Below the pieces are notes generated by a model, which saw nothing but the letters and a program-made list of their open reading frames with translations, had not been told where the DNA came from and did no database searches. Below, piece by piece: positions 1 through 11,189 of a stretch of 64,000 bases of DNA. How positions within the stretch are numbered: position 1 is the first letter of the stretch; every line of letters starts with the position of its first letter. The DNA comes from Telmatactis stephensoni. Lineage: Eukaryota > Cnidaria > Anthozoa > Actiniaria > Isophelliidae. The position numbers and the translations under genes were made by a program. Where the stretch lies: assembly GCA_029948255.1 (NCBI GenBank), contig JALIZF010001869.1:744001-808000 (forward strand). The letters are read 5' to 3'.

Positions 1-3000
1 TTTAACAGGCATTGTTTCCAGTGCAGAGGCAAAAGGGACGAAGAAAAATACCACTTGGGTAATGAAAACAATCAAAGGTAAATTATTGACAATTTGAATA
101 CGATATGAAATAATGCTACGAACAAGATTGTATGGGTCGTAAAAAGTCTACACAAACCATTGTGCCAGAGTGACCAGCATCACATTATGGTCCGCAGATG
201 CCGAAGTTCCAGCTCGCCACATAAAGATCTCAATAATATCGGTGAAGTAATTAAATCTAAATTATATTCTTGTTTTTAGCAGCGTAGCTTGAGAAGTGCT
301 CCGATATTTTGTCTGCATCCCTTGACGAAACAACAAGCAGCACAGCTGCAGCTTTCAACAATATAACCAGTTCCAGAACCCTCGTGTCGAGCTTTCCAAA
401 TGCCATCTTTAACGGGTGTTCAATCAACAATGCCCACGTCTATGTGCTTCCTAAGGGTACAGACGCTTTTGAAAGACAGAACAGTTTGTAAAAACCATCA
501 GTTTATGAACTTTTTTATGTACTTTCAGCTTCAGTTTGACTGTTGAAGTGAACACTGTCAATGTTTTGGCGGGCATTTGACTTGTTGCGAGCTTTGTTAT
601 TTCAGTAGCCAATCAAAACTAACATTTCAGAGTTGTTAGCCAATAAGATTGCCTCAATCTGAGAACGCATTGTTCAAAATCTGCTGGTGTAAATCCGGCT
701 CTCACGAAAATGTCACGCTATTTTTTGTGTGGGAAATAAACCCCAATTTGAGCAAAAAGAGTTGGATTTTGTGGTTAACTGAAAACAAATCGAAATCACT
801 TTTCTATGGGTCTGTTCTCTTATCCAACATAGAAATTGCGTCAGCAATGATCCAAACTCAAGTGGAACCAAGAGCGTAGCGATCCATGAGTTGCAATCCA
901 CGAGTTAAAAAATAGCCCAACCGGGAATTATCAAGGCGCGCGTGCGGTATTAAGAAGTTTCCATCTCTTATTTATGCTCTCTTGAATAAACATATTTGCA
1001 AAACCTTGACCCTTCAAATGTCATCCAACCTAGAAGCTGAGACCGAAACGGCCGCTCGGTTAAAAGCAACTTTTGGCTTTTGAAATGCTTTATCTAACTT
1101 CCGTCTCAGTCGTTTATTGAAAGGTTCACGTGTATACATGTACACTTTTACTAAAATCATCATATCAGCAGATTTCCGATTGATAATTTCGGTCTCAGAC
1201 CGTTTCAGCTTCGACTATGTTTTGAAGAGTTAATGTTTGTCCATATTAGCCTGTAGGCAGGCTATGTCCAAATAGGTACACAAATATTTCAAAAAAGGTT
1301 GAATAGTGAATACTGCATTCGGCCTACTGCATAATGCATTCAAAACGTTATCCCTGTTACGACCGGCGATACACGGGTTTCACACGGGTTCCACGGGTTT
1401 TTCATCGCGCTGGCAATGCAATTTTAGATTTTGTTGCAGAGAAAAATTGCAGCGTCTGTCATCACTCAGCAACATTCAGTACGAGCATGCAATGTTTAAA
1501 ATGTTGCAGTCATAAATTTCAGTCAAACAAAAATACAATCGCATACGAATCGAATATAAATGCTCGTTGTTCGTTTTTGTATCTACTGCAGAATACTATG
1601 TCATCGTGTTGAAAATGGATATACTTCATGCTTCACTCAAATTATGAGTTCACGGTATATTGGTATTCACCAGAACATGCACGAGTTCTGACACGAAGTT
1701 CTGTGCTTGTTAACAATAGAAATATGTTAACAATAGAAAAGTCGGAATATTTTCGGAAAATACGCGGGAACAAACAAGTAAAGACAAAATGACAAACGAA
1801 TCGACCGAATGTCTTTCGGAAACATTCAGGAAAAACTGACAACCACGAAGTGTGCACGAAGTTCCATGTGACTGACGACTGTTGACAAGTTTGACAGGAA
1901 TTCAAGTCAAAAATCCTGATCTTGGTAAGTGATGCTTTTAACAATGTTTTTATGCCCACTGATAAGGCTCAGCTTTAATAGAATGTGTCAGGTTTATTCT
2001 TATGGAGAACTTTTAAATCATTATTTAATTTTGAGGTCGTTTTTGAGTGTAAGTAATACAATATTGAAGTGTTCGTCTCGATCTCGTTTGAGCCTTTCGC
2101 TAATGTTCTATCCTTTGGCAACAGTAAACAAGTTTACAACGCATGTAAACCATCAAATAACTCACTTCATTATACAATATTTCAGCTCCTATTAAGGAAA
2201 TGTAATGACCTTGATTGCAAGGCCAAACAAACACTAGCAATTCCTTTATAAAACCTATGACACTGTCTATGAAAGCTGTCTCTATAAACATTGTTAAAAT
2301 ATCACTTACCAAGTTTTTCCGAACGCTTCCGAAAAACATTCGAGGTAATAACAAACTGCCCTGTCCAACTCCATAAAATTCTTAATCACTCTTCGTGTTT
2401 TTCTTTCCAATGCATTTCACATTCTCAAAAATATTTCTATAACACTTCTGCAGTAGATACATGCACCTTTCAGGTGTCTTTTATTTGTGCTTGATATGCA
2501 GGCTTTATGTCCCTATGCGTTTGTATGCAATTGTTTTATCAAACTGGAGTACCAATTTCTACGGCAAAATGACAAGTTTGTGGAAAATCTTTTTATACAG
2601 TTTATAGTAAAATATCTACGCTTTATTTTTTCAAGACGCATCATGACGTCAAATAAGTGAGCTTTTGCGAAATTTTTCAGCGTGTTCGCTTCACGTCAAT
2701 AATTCACCAATGCAAAAATTGTATCGTCCTTAAAGCCAAATGAAAGGTAATGGAATCTTTCTAGTTTTAGAGTTGTTTTCGATATTGCATTTACAAGCTG
2801 CCGATTTTCCGCAATCGTGACTATAGTAACTTGTTGATTTGCAATCCACGAGTTAAAAATGACAACGAGAATGATTACTCGCAAACCAAACCTAAAACGC
2901 TCTCATACAGTCGATTTCAATCAACATAACATTTTTGAAATTCTTGCTTACCTTGAAGGAGAAAGATGTAAAAAAATAATTGGGTGGGCTCTGAAAAAAT

Positions 3001-3192
3001 TGCCGTCAGCCACGTTAAAAGTCCAGCGAAAAGCAGAACCAAAATCACTTTACTTCATTAGTAGCGTGTCTGGAAATTCTGGCATGTAGTCAAAGAGAAA
3101 TCTCTTGCAAAATTGCAACATTGCACATTTACCGGCTGTCAGTTTTCTTTTCAGTTTTTTTTTTAGTGCTTACAAATATTTGTTGATTTAAG
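1..3192. other. Intergenic stretch without a confident gene
   Basis: No gene is recognised with confidence. The open frames here are short and lack family features. The one candidate exon (about 270-491) is listed separately. A loose inverted repeat joins about 1805-1965 to 2280-2345: both sides carry a frame-free GGTAAGTGAT...TTTAACAATG block and a TTTCGGAA-type block in opposite orientation, as in a decayed foldback element. A 20-base word TTGCAATCCACGAGTTAAAA occurs near 892 and again near 2838. The rest is AT-rich and looks non-coding. Confidence 0.5.
270..491 (+). CDS. Possible 3'-terminal exon of an unrecognised protein
   Basis: An open frame runs to a TAA at 489-491. If the acceptor is the TAG just before CTTGAGAAG, the exon reads in frame through residues such as FNGCSINNAHVYV and LPKGTDAF. 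The composition is protein-like (Asn, Ser and Thr-rich, then a beta-strand-like stretch). I do not recognise a family, no upstream exon is visible in the window, and the frame could be chance. No function is assigned. Confidence 0.25.
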
Positions 3193-5884
3193 ATGCCTAC
3201 AACTTATGCACGCTGTTATAAAAACATTCCTGGCCGTAACATCAAAGAGACCCACGACAGACCGTCTCAGCCACGCCAGCCAAGAAGATCAGAAAAATCG
3301 AACTTTCCTGCCACACTTCCCACATCACCTCAATCTAAGTATATTTTTGATAATGAAAAACGTGATCAAAAAGATCAAACCTTTGTGTCGAGTGGCAACG
3401 TTGTTTCTCCAAAGCATCCTTCCGAAATTCCTGAATCCGAATGGACCGATTTGGAACAGAAGTCACAAGAGGAGCAACAACGATATTTAAAGAAATGGGA
3501 AAGCCACTTCAAAGAGGAAGCAGTCGATGGTCAGAAGATGAATGTAAAGCGAGGCGACCATATCCACTATCCTGGTAGTATACGCATAAAAGACTACAAG
3601 CATCACTTCATGTGTACGGGCGTTAATGGCAGCAATATCGATATCATGGAGTATAATGGACCTAGCTTTGGTTTCGCCGCATCATCACGGTCATCTGTTT
3701 TCAAAAACCCTTTGGCCTTTTCCAAAATACGAACTCGAAGGGTTACTTATAAAGACCTTACGAACAATAATGTAAGTACAACACAAATAAACTATGAGTT
3801 GAAGCTGTTTTTGTACTTTTCTAGAACTCTTAAATCGCCTTTTCCGGAGACGTTGGTTTCCTCAATAAACACCATTTATTTATTTTTTGTATGCACAGCG
3901 TAAGCAACCGGTTTCCCACCTGTCTTAGTTGAATTTGATTCAGTGTCCTCAGCTATTCAACCCAACCCAAAACACAACCCAAAACACAACACAACTCAAC
4001 CAACAACACAACTCAACCCAACCAAAAACACAACCCAACCAAAAACACAACACAACTCAACCAAAACAAAAATAACACAACACAACACAACACAACACAA
4101 CACAACACAACACAACACAACACAACACAACACAACACAACACAACACAACACAACACAACACAACACAACACAACACAACACAACACAACACAACACAA
4201 CACAACAACACAATACAACTCAACCAAACCAAAATGAAACAAAAATAGGATTCAAGCCTATGCAACAAACTCGGAAATTGATAAACCACACAAATGTTAA
4301 CACGACAATTCTCGTGTTCCTTTCCTCTACCTTACTGATATACCAAAAACATCAATTTGGTGATGTTTAAAATCAAGATCAGTGAGTAAGGTTCCCACCT
4401 ATCGAGTCTTGCTACATAGGCTTGAAGCAGCTTGACAACCTTCTTAAAATATGTATAGTTCCTTCAAATCCCACTCCCCTTATCGCGGTTTGTATTGTTA
4501 TTTGTTCTACATATTATCAGATTGATTGGACGCAGCACTGTCATCAGAGGTTTTGCCTTTCATGTAATACTATTTGAACCTGTAATATACTTAAACTCCT
4601 GCCATAGAGTGGATTTCGTATGACTTTGAAAAACTACTGCACGGTCACGGCACGGCACGGTCACGGCACGGCACGGTCACGGCACGGAACCTCGCCTGCT
4701 GATTTCTTTACAAATTTACAAAGAAATCAGCAGGCGAGGTTCCGTACCGTGGCCGTGCCGTGCCGTGACCGTGCCGTAGTTTTTCAAAGTCATACAAAAT
4801 CCACTCTAGTGAACATGCACACTTAGGGAGCTTTCATTTTCCTGTTTTTTAGAATCAAATAATCTATTTTTTGGAATCTGACTTCTTTGCATGTGATACA
4901 AAAAGCTTTCGTATTTTCTCATCAGAAGCATTTTTATTTCTTTGATAGGCCAAAATTGTTAAGTGGCCGAAAGAGCTGGAACGATTCACTGTTGATGAAT
5001 CTATTAATAGAGCTATGAAAAGAGAAGGGGAATCGTGGTACCATGCTTTTGAGAATAACTGCGAGCACTTTGTCACGTGGTGCAAATGTGGTCTGAATGC
5101 AAGCCTACAAGTCAAACCGTGGTATAGAATAGCTTGGGAAGGCGTGAAAGCAGTTGGAAATGCTGGTTGGCAAGCCGCTAAAACCTATGCTGCAGTGGTA
5201 GGTGCTCCATTTCTCGCCAAAGAAGCGGCCAACGTTTCTGAGGAGCTCGCTGGAGTGGTGTCCAGTTCTCTAGTGCCCATTGAAATTGGAATTGGAGCTG
5301 TCATCGGACTGGCTATCGCAGGTTATGACATCTACAAAGACCGCAAGAAGATGAAGCAAGGTTCGATGTCAAAAACGGACTTTCGAAAACATATGTTCAA
5401 GGCGTGTTGGAAAGCAACTGGGCGTGTGGCTTATGGGCTTGCTGGGTCGATTTTTGGCGCTACAATAGCCGGTCCCATTGGAAGTGTTGTTGGAGGTGCA
5501 GTTGGAGTTTTAGTGGGCCATTGTGTTGGGCCAGCAGTTGCATTTGTCAGAAAAAAAACGGGTATGACGTCTTGGAAAGCAACTGGGCGTCTGGCTTTTG
5601 CCATTGCTGGGTCAATTTTTTGCACTGTAATTGCCGGTCCCATTGGATTTGTTGTTGGAGGTGTAGGTGGAGCTTTAGTGGGCCACTGTGTTGTGTCAGC
5701 GGTTGCATTTGCAAGAGAAAAAATGGCTAAGAAGTCTTGGGAAGCAATTTGGTGTGTGATTGGTGGCATTGCTGGGGCGATTTTAGGCACTGTAATTGCC
5801 GGTTCCATTGGATTTGTTGTTGGAGGTGCAGTTGGAGCTTCTGTGGGCCACTGTGCTGGGTCAGCAGTCAGCAGCAGCAGTTGA
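3193..5884 (+). CDS. LRAT-domain protein with three C-terminal glycine-zipper repeats
   Basis: I read two coding exons, 3193-3771 and 4949-5884 (GTAAGT donor, TAG acceptor, phase 0), giving 504 residues. Residues 1-110 are basic, polar and probably disordered. The LRAT/NlpC-P60 fold follows: GDHIHYPG (about 121-128), a His pair at 137-138 on the first strand, then after the intron the hallmark NCEHF with the predicted nucleophile Cys231. LRAT-family enzymes move acyl chains between lipids through a Cys/His thioester. The usual second His after the first strand appears replaced (IMEYNG). Residues about 250-325 hold one hydrophobic segment. From about residue 324 a 55-residue unit rich in Gly/Ala (AGPIG, VVGG, VGHC) repeats three times, each likely a membrane hairpin. 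The single intron holds a CACAA array and a foldback element. Substrate is unknown; membrane lipid modification is inferred. Confidence 0.82.
3957..4240. repeat. (CACAA)n pentanucleotide microsatellite
   Basis: A pure CACAA array from about 4075 to 4206 is flanked on the left by degenerate AACCCAAAACACAA units. It lies in the intron of the LRAT-domain gene. It creates long spurious open frames on both strands because five-base units read as a five-codon repeat in every frame. Confidence 0.95.
4605..4808. mobile_element. Foldback (MITE-like) element, CGTATGA family
   Basis: A near-perfect inverted repeat runs from TAGAGTGGATTTCGTATGAC at 4605 to its complement ending CCACTCTA at 4808. The arms hold tandem CACGGCACGGT blocks and meet at a short AT loop near 4711-4719. 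Related ends occur at 20603-20627, 20639-20787, 36863-37016 and 52372-52540, so this is a dispersed non-autonomous family. No transposase is encoded. Confidence 0.85.
5404..5881 (+). repeat. In-frame tandem triplication, 165-bp (55-codon) unit
   Basis: Three direct copies start at about 5405, 5570 and 5735, spaced exactly 165 bases, inside the last exon of the LRAT-domain gene. Copies one and two share long identical nucleotide runs (for example TGGAAAGCAACTGGGCGT), so the duplication looks recent. Each unit encodes a Gly/Ala-rich hydrophobic pair of segments followed by a short basic linker. The third copy is cut off after its second segment by the stop codon. Confidence 0.9.
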
Positions 5885-5889
5885 ATTAT

Positions 5890-7925
5890 CTAGTTAACAT
5901 GGCAGGATTAGATTTTGGTTGTTAGTCTATCTAATGGTACTACACTATATCAATGTAGTGTTTATTGTGATGTACTATACTCAGAATGGAGGAGAGTGAT
6001 TCTCACGCTAGTATAAGTACAACATCACTACAACTATACACATATTATCTAGTTATACATAGTAGGGTTAGATTAAATTTGGTTGTTAGTCTATCTAATG
6101 GTACTACACTATATCAATGTAGTGTGTATTGTGATGCACTATACTCAGTATGGAGGAGAGCGATTCTCACCCTGGTATAAGTACAACACCGCTATAACTA
6201 TACACATATTATCTAGTTATACATAGTAGGGTTAGATTAAATTTGGTTGTTTGTCTATCTCAGTAATGGTATTGCACGAAATCAATGTAGTATGTATTGT
6301 GATGCATTATACTCAGTATGGAGGAGAGCGATTCTCACCCTGGTATAAGTGCAACATTACTACAGCTACACATATTAAGTTATACATGCATGGTAGGATT
6401 AGATTTTGGTTGTTAGTCTAACTAATGGTACTACACGAAATCAATGTAGTATGTATTGTGATACATGAATGATAGAACTTTATTTATAAACGGGGTCAAA
6501 TCACAAAAACTTTACAAGGGCTCTCCCTTTGAGCCGTGTAAATTGCTAATGAAAAGAAAAAAATACTAATTTACTAATCTACTTACACACATGCATTATG
6601 CTCAGTATGGAGGAGAGCGATTCTCACCCTAGTATAAGTACAATTACTAATTTACTAATCTACTTACACACATGCATTATGCTCAGTATGGAGGAGAGCG
6701 ATTCTCACCCTAGTATAAGTACAACATTCAGTACTACAACTACACATATTATTAAGTTATACATGCTAGGATTAGATTTTGGTTGTAAGTCTAACTAATG
6801 GTACTACATTATATCAATGTAGTACTGATGTATTGTGATGTATTATGCTCAGTATGGAGGAGAGCGATTCTCACCCTGGTATAACTACAACATCACTAAA
6901 ACTACACATATTATTAAGTTATACATGCTAGGATTAGATTTTGGTTGTAAGTCTAACTAATGGTACTACATTATATCAATGTAGTACTTATGTATTGTGA
7001 TGTATTATGCTCAGTATGGAGGAGAGCGATTCTCACCCTAGTATAAGTACAACATCACTATAACTATACACATATTATCTTGTTATAGATAGTAGGGTTA
7101 GATTAAATTTGGTTGTTTGTCTAACCAATGGTACTGCATTATATCAATGTTAGTAGTATGTATTGTGATGAACTATACTCAGTATGGAGGAGAGCGATTC
7201 TCACCCTGGTATAAGTGCAACATCAGTATAACTACATGTATTATCTTGTTAACATGGTAGTATTAGATTTTGGTTGTTAGTCTAACCAATGGTACTACAT
7301 TATATCAATGTAGTATGCATTGTGATGTGTTATACTCAGTATGGAGGAGAGCGATTCTCACCCTGGTATAAGTACAACATCGCTATAACTACACACATAT
7401 TATCTTGTTATAGACAGTACGTAGGGTTAGATTAAATTTGGTTATTGTTAGTCTATCTAATGGTACTACACTATATCAATGTAGTGTTTATTGTGATCAT
7501 GTACTATACTCAGTATGGAGGAGAGCGATTCTCACCCTAGTATAAGTACAACATCACTATAACTATACACATATTATCTTGTTATAGATAGTAGGGTTAT
7601 ATTAAATTTGGTTGTTTGTCTAACCAATGGTACTACACTATATCAATGTAGTGTGTATTGTGATGCACTATACTCAGTATGGAGGAGAGCGATTCTCACC
7701 CTGGTATAAGTACAACATCACTACAACTACACATATTATTAAGTTATACATGGTAGGATTAGATTTTGTTAGTCTAACTAATGGTACTACATTATATCAA
7801 TGTAGTACTGATGTATTGTGATGCATTATGCTCAGAATGGAGGAGAGCGATTCTCACCCTGGTATAAGTGCAACATCAGTATAACTACACGTATTATCTT
7901 GTTAACATGGTAGGATTAGATTTTA
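5890..7925. repeat. Tandem satellite, about 12 copies, period about 165 bp
   Basis: The core GGAGGAGAGCGATTCTCACC recurs near 5981, 6151, 6320, 6609, 6690, 6856, 7017, 7186, 7344, 7518, 7680 and 7841. Spacing is mostly 158-174 bases. Each unit also holds ACTACA...TGTAGT, a small inverted repeat around TATATCA, and a GGATTAGATTTTGGTTGT block. The array is interrupted at about 6455-6600 by unrelated AT-rich sequence and by an 81-bp short unit. It starts directly after the stop codon of the LRAT-domain gene, so the first units may be transcribed as 3' UTR. No coding capacity is evident. Confidence 0.92.
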
Positions 7926-8110
7926 GCCTGTAGCAAAAGCTCAGTCTAGAAAGTAACAACTTTCTTTTTTAAAAGGATGTATCTTTAATATATTAAAGGC
8001 ATTACTTTTTATTATATTTTTTCGCCTTGTGTAAATTCACATCCCTGTTTTGAGTCTATTTGCAACGAAAGCATTTATTATTATTGTTGTCTGTGTTGTT
8101 TTTGTTTATT

Positions 8111-8460
8111 AGCGTTTCCTCCAATGAAGGCGGAGACACCACAACAGTTTTCTTACTATGGGCTCTGCTGTCAGTGTAGTGAAGTAGGGTATACCATACA
8201 CACTTGCAACTTTATGGCCTACCCTCCCCGAATAGGATCTTTAACGTCCCACAAAGTAAGTCGTGAAGTGTGGAAAGACGGGGCCTACGGTCTTAACGTC
8301 CTTATTCGAAAAGATATGAAGGTCTAACCATTTGCAGATATAATTACAAAGGCAACACCTCAATTATTAAAAGACCCTGAATGTTGGTCTGGCCGGGGAA
8401 TCGAACCCCGACCTTCCGCACTGAAGACCGGCGATCATTCAACTGAGCCAACCGGGGGGG
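8111..8460 (-). mobile_element. tRNA-derived SINE, family A
   Basis: Read on the minus strand it begins with a tRNA-like head: GGTTGGCTCAGTTG (box A) and, about 40 bases on, GGGGTTCGATTCCCC (box B with T-stem). The tRNA-unrelated body contains GACCTTCATATCTTTTCG, GTAGGCCCCGTCTTTC and TGGGACGTTAAAGATCC. A second copy of head and body lies at 57660-57860. A G-run at about 8454-8468 abuts the 5' end. The right boundary near 8111 is approximate. Confidence 0.8.
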
Positions 8461-9394
8461 GGGGGGGGTGGTTAATGTTGTTGTTGTTGCAGTTGTTGTA
8501 GTTGCTAGATCCCTCCTTTAAGCTTGTCGCTTGTCGGTAGCAGTGTGAGAATTGTAATTTCGCTAGTGCGCAAATCAGAGAGAACATCTCCGTTTGGCGT
8601 TCTGCTATCCTGCGTTAAGAGTATTTATACTTGGTTGTGCTTAACTGGTCGCTCTAAGGTGTAACTTTCCCTCTTATTCATTTTTTGTTAGCTTTTTGTC
8701 AAGCGATCCGTCAGGTCTCTCTCGCATTCTCACCGTGGGGCAGTGAGAATAGATCACATTTTTGAGGGAAAATATGACAACTCATTAATTCAACCGTTCC
8801 GTTTACGGTTAGCTTTAAGTAAAGAAAAGAAGGCCTGAATAGATTGAAAAGAAAAGAACAAAGAAAGAACAAGAACTGATATTAAAACTTGCAAATACTT
8901 GACAAGGGCGATAACAGAATATTAAGCAAATTCAACACTCATCTCATATTATGCGAGGGAGAAATCAACACCACCATCACCACCACCACCCGACCAACAA
9001 TAACCCCCCAAAAACAAACAAACAAACAAACAAAAAAGCAAGCAAACAAACTGCGTGCTCATTGTTATCAGTACAACTTGTTTCACTCAGAGCACTGTTG
9101 AAACCTGTCTATATATACTTCTCGATTTTCCCATGCGGCCCCTTTCTTCTAGAAAGTGAGGGTTTGCTGTCATCCAGGAATTTCTAATCTATATCATAGC
9201 GGTATTTTAATATCTCATTTGCATTACAGTCGGTCCTAGCCTCATCTGTAAGCAATTCCTTTTCACTGTTGGGCTTCCTATGTCAAAGAAGAGAGACAGG
9301 TTTCCACAATATCATTTTGATCGCTTGAACACATTTTTCAGCGATCATAGTGATCACATGGAGATCAAGTTTAATTTGCCTTATGTTATTCTAG
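8461..9394. other. Non-coding stretch, possible 5' region of the next gene
   Basis: After the G-run there is an AAC/GTTGTT-rich stretch, then non-repetitive sequence with a TATTTATA-like box near 8630. A His-like CACCAT/CACCAC microsatellite lies at about 8968-8995, followed by a CAAA-type run to about 9050. I find no convincing exon. A 19-base TTGCATTACAG|...|GTAAGC pair at about 9231-9249 could be a micro-exon but cannot be verified by eye. Confidence 0.4.
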
Positions 9395-10402
9395 GTTGTA
9401 CAAGTGTGGTAGTGTCGCAGGAAAAATCTTTTGTGTACTTGCGGTTATTGACCTGATTCTTTTACTCATCATACGCTGGTTCGTTCCAAGAAATGTAAGT
9501 ACCGTGTGTCAAACGTTTCTATTATCAAGCAGTTTAATTTGTTTTATACATGGTTGGTGTGATATTGAAAGATCTTACCGACAGCAATAAATACAAGTAG
9601 GTGTAGATGTGTGAAAGCGTCTGCGGCTCGACATGTTTTGGTGTGCTGTGTCTCAGCGTTTTGTGTGGTTTTCCCTGTACTGAAGCTTTGAATTTTGTTT
9701 TGGCATGTTTCCGTACCGCAACCGTGATTCTACCGTGTGGAATTTGTGCGTTGTTGGTCTCTCAAATATAAGAAAGCTTACGAAGCTGGCTCTAAAGAAA
9801 ACAAGCGTGTATATGTAGTTTGAAGTTCTCCCACTGGTTTAATTTTTTAAGGCATAGTTTTTCTTTTAATAATAATAACTGATAATAATATATAATATTT
9901 ATATAGCGCATTTTCTATACAGTATAATCAAATGCGCTGTTTAATCCACTTCCTTTCGGTTTTATGTTTTAAAACTAACCTAAATATATAACCTACCCTC
10001 CCTAAACCCTTCATCTAACCTTGAAACGACCAAATTAATGAAGTGGAAAAAATTAAACCGCAGCATATGTAACTGATGCAGTCATTTTCTATCATAATTA
10101 CCATCTTCATCCTCATCATTTTAATCTCTCATATGGGATGTATTCAGTCTTTATTACTTTGATTGTCATTTCAAATTATTCTTTTTTTAATTTTGTGGTA
10201 ATAAAGCACGTCATCATTATAATTTTCTTCACTATGTTTATCATTATAAGCATAATCATATCATCATCATCGTGCCACCAATTCAAACTTAGTCGTTAAT
10301 ATATATTTCTCTGTCACAGAATATCGATATATCACCAGAATACCGTGCCTCACATCACTATCCTGTTAAAGGACCAGCTTACAAGAAGGAGACTTCATCG
10401 TG
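9395..10402 (+). CDS. Small single-span membrane protein, last two exons (unrecognised)
   Basis: Two exons are supported: 9395-9494 (TAG acceptor, GTAAGT donor) and 10319-10402 ending in TGA. They join in frame as a Gly/Ser/Lys-containing lead, one strong hydrophobic segment (IFCVLAVIDLILLLIIRWF), then a polar 30-residue tail (NIDISPEYRASHHYPVKGPA). A likely polyadenylation signal AATAAA is at 11027-11032. The first exon starts in phase: one base completes a codon begun upstream. If that upstream codon starts with AT, this base makes an ATG and the protein would be about 60 residues. I do not recognise the family. It could be a small integral membrane protein or the tail of a larger multi-span protein. 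Confidence 0.5.
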
Positions 10403-10582
10403 ATGAACACCTTGAAGATGGTTACACTTAGATATGAAATTACTTAGCGTTTACGTTACACGACGTAACACTGTGCATGCGGGCACTTACGACGGCGGCG
10501 ACGGAAGAGATTAATATTATACGTTTTACTTTCTGTATATATACTTATGTACACATGCGTATACTTTCCTTCAAATATCGTA

Positions 10583-10760
10583 AAGCCCGCCGCACACGCT
10601 GAGAAGCTCTGCTGTGTGAGGAAACTGCCACGCGAGACACTGTTCTCACCGTGTGCTCTTTTTTGTTTGATATTTTTGGCCTTGCGGCGAGAAATCGTCT
10701 GAGCTAAGCGTCTCGCGTGTCAGTTTCCTCACACAGTTTCTCAACGTATGCGGCGGGCTT
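10583..10760. mobile_element. Foldback (MITE-like) element
   Basis: Arms AAGCCCGCCGCACACG...TGAGAA and its complement TTCTCAACGTATGCGGCGGGCTT flank an inner pair GTGTGAGGAAACTG.CACGCGAGAC / GTCTCGCGTG.CAGTTTCCTCAC. The arms are imperfect over about 70 bases with a TTTTTTGTTTGAT-type centre. It lies in the probable 3' UTR of the small membrane protein gene. Confidence 0.75.
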
Positions 10761-11026
10761 AAGCAACAGCAAGAGCAACTTAGCTTTCCAATGGCTCGTG
10801 TTCAGCCCAAGTGGCCGTGCTGTGCAGCCCAATGTATACTTTTTATTTCATTTAATTTGATTTTTTTCGGGGAAAGGGTTCGATGTGGTTTTTGATAGTT
10901 ATAAATATATTTGTATAGTCGAGCCAGAGTACTTCATTAGATGAGGTACGTAAGTTGGCACGTTATAATCTAGAATCATTGGCAGAAATGCCAAGATATA
11001 AATCTTATTTTATTGATATGTATAAC

Positions 11027-11032
11027 AATAAA
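11027..11032 (+). terminator. Polyadenylation signal AATAAA
   Basis: A canonical AATAAA lies about 625 bases after the stop of the small membrane protein gene and 158 bases before the stop of the convergent RWDD2 gene. It is the only canonical signal I found in that gap on the plus strand. Confidence 0.5.
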
Positions 11033-11189
11033 GGATTAATGCATATTTTCTATTGTATTTTCTATTGTACAAGACCGAAATGAGGTCTGTCCATAATAAT
11101 GGAGGTCAGGTTCCAGTTGTTTAATCTTGTCTACAATTTTAATTTTTCGAAGTCAAACATTTAGGTTATCTTTTGCAATATCTTATATT

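Noticed and set aside
3996..4289. Long Cys/Val and Thr/Gln-rich open frames on both strands
   Set aside because: They are simply the CACAA microsatellite read in different frames.
5431..5808. Minus-strand Pro/Ala-rich frame of 125 codons
   Set aside because: Shadow of the glycine-rich repeats of the LRAT-domain gene.
8390..8460. Possible tRNA gene on the minus strand
   Set aside because: Box A and B are intact, but the sequence continues into a SINE body found again at 57660, so it is a SINE head.
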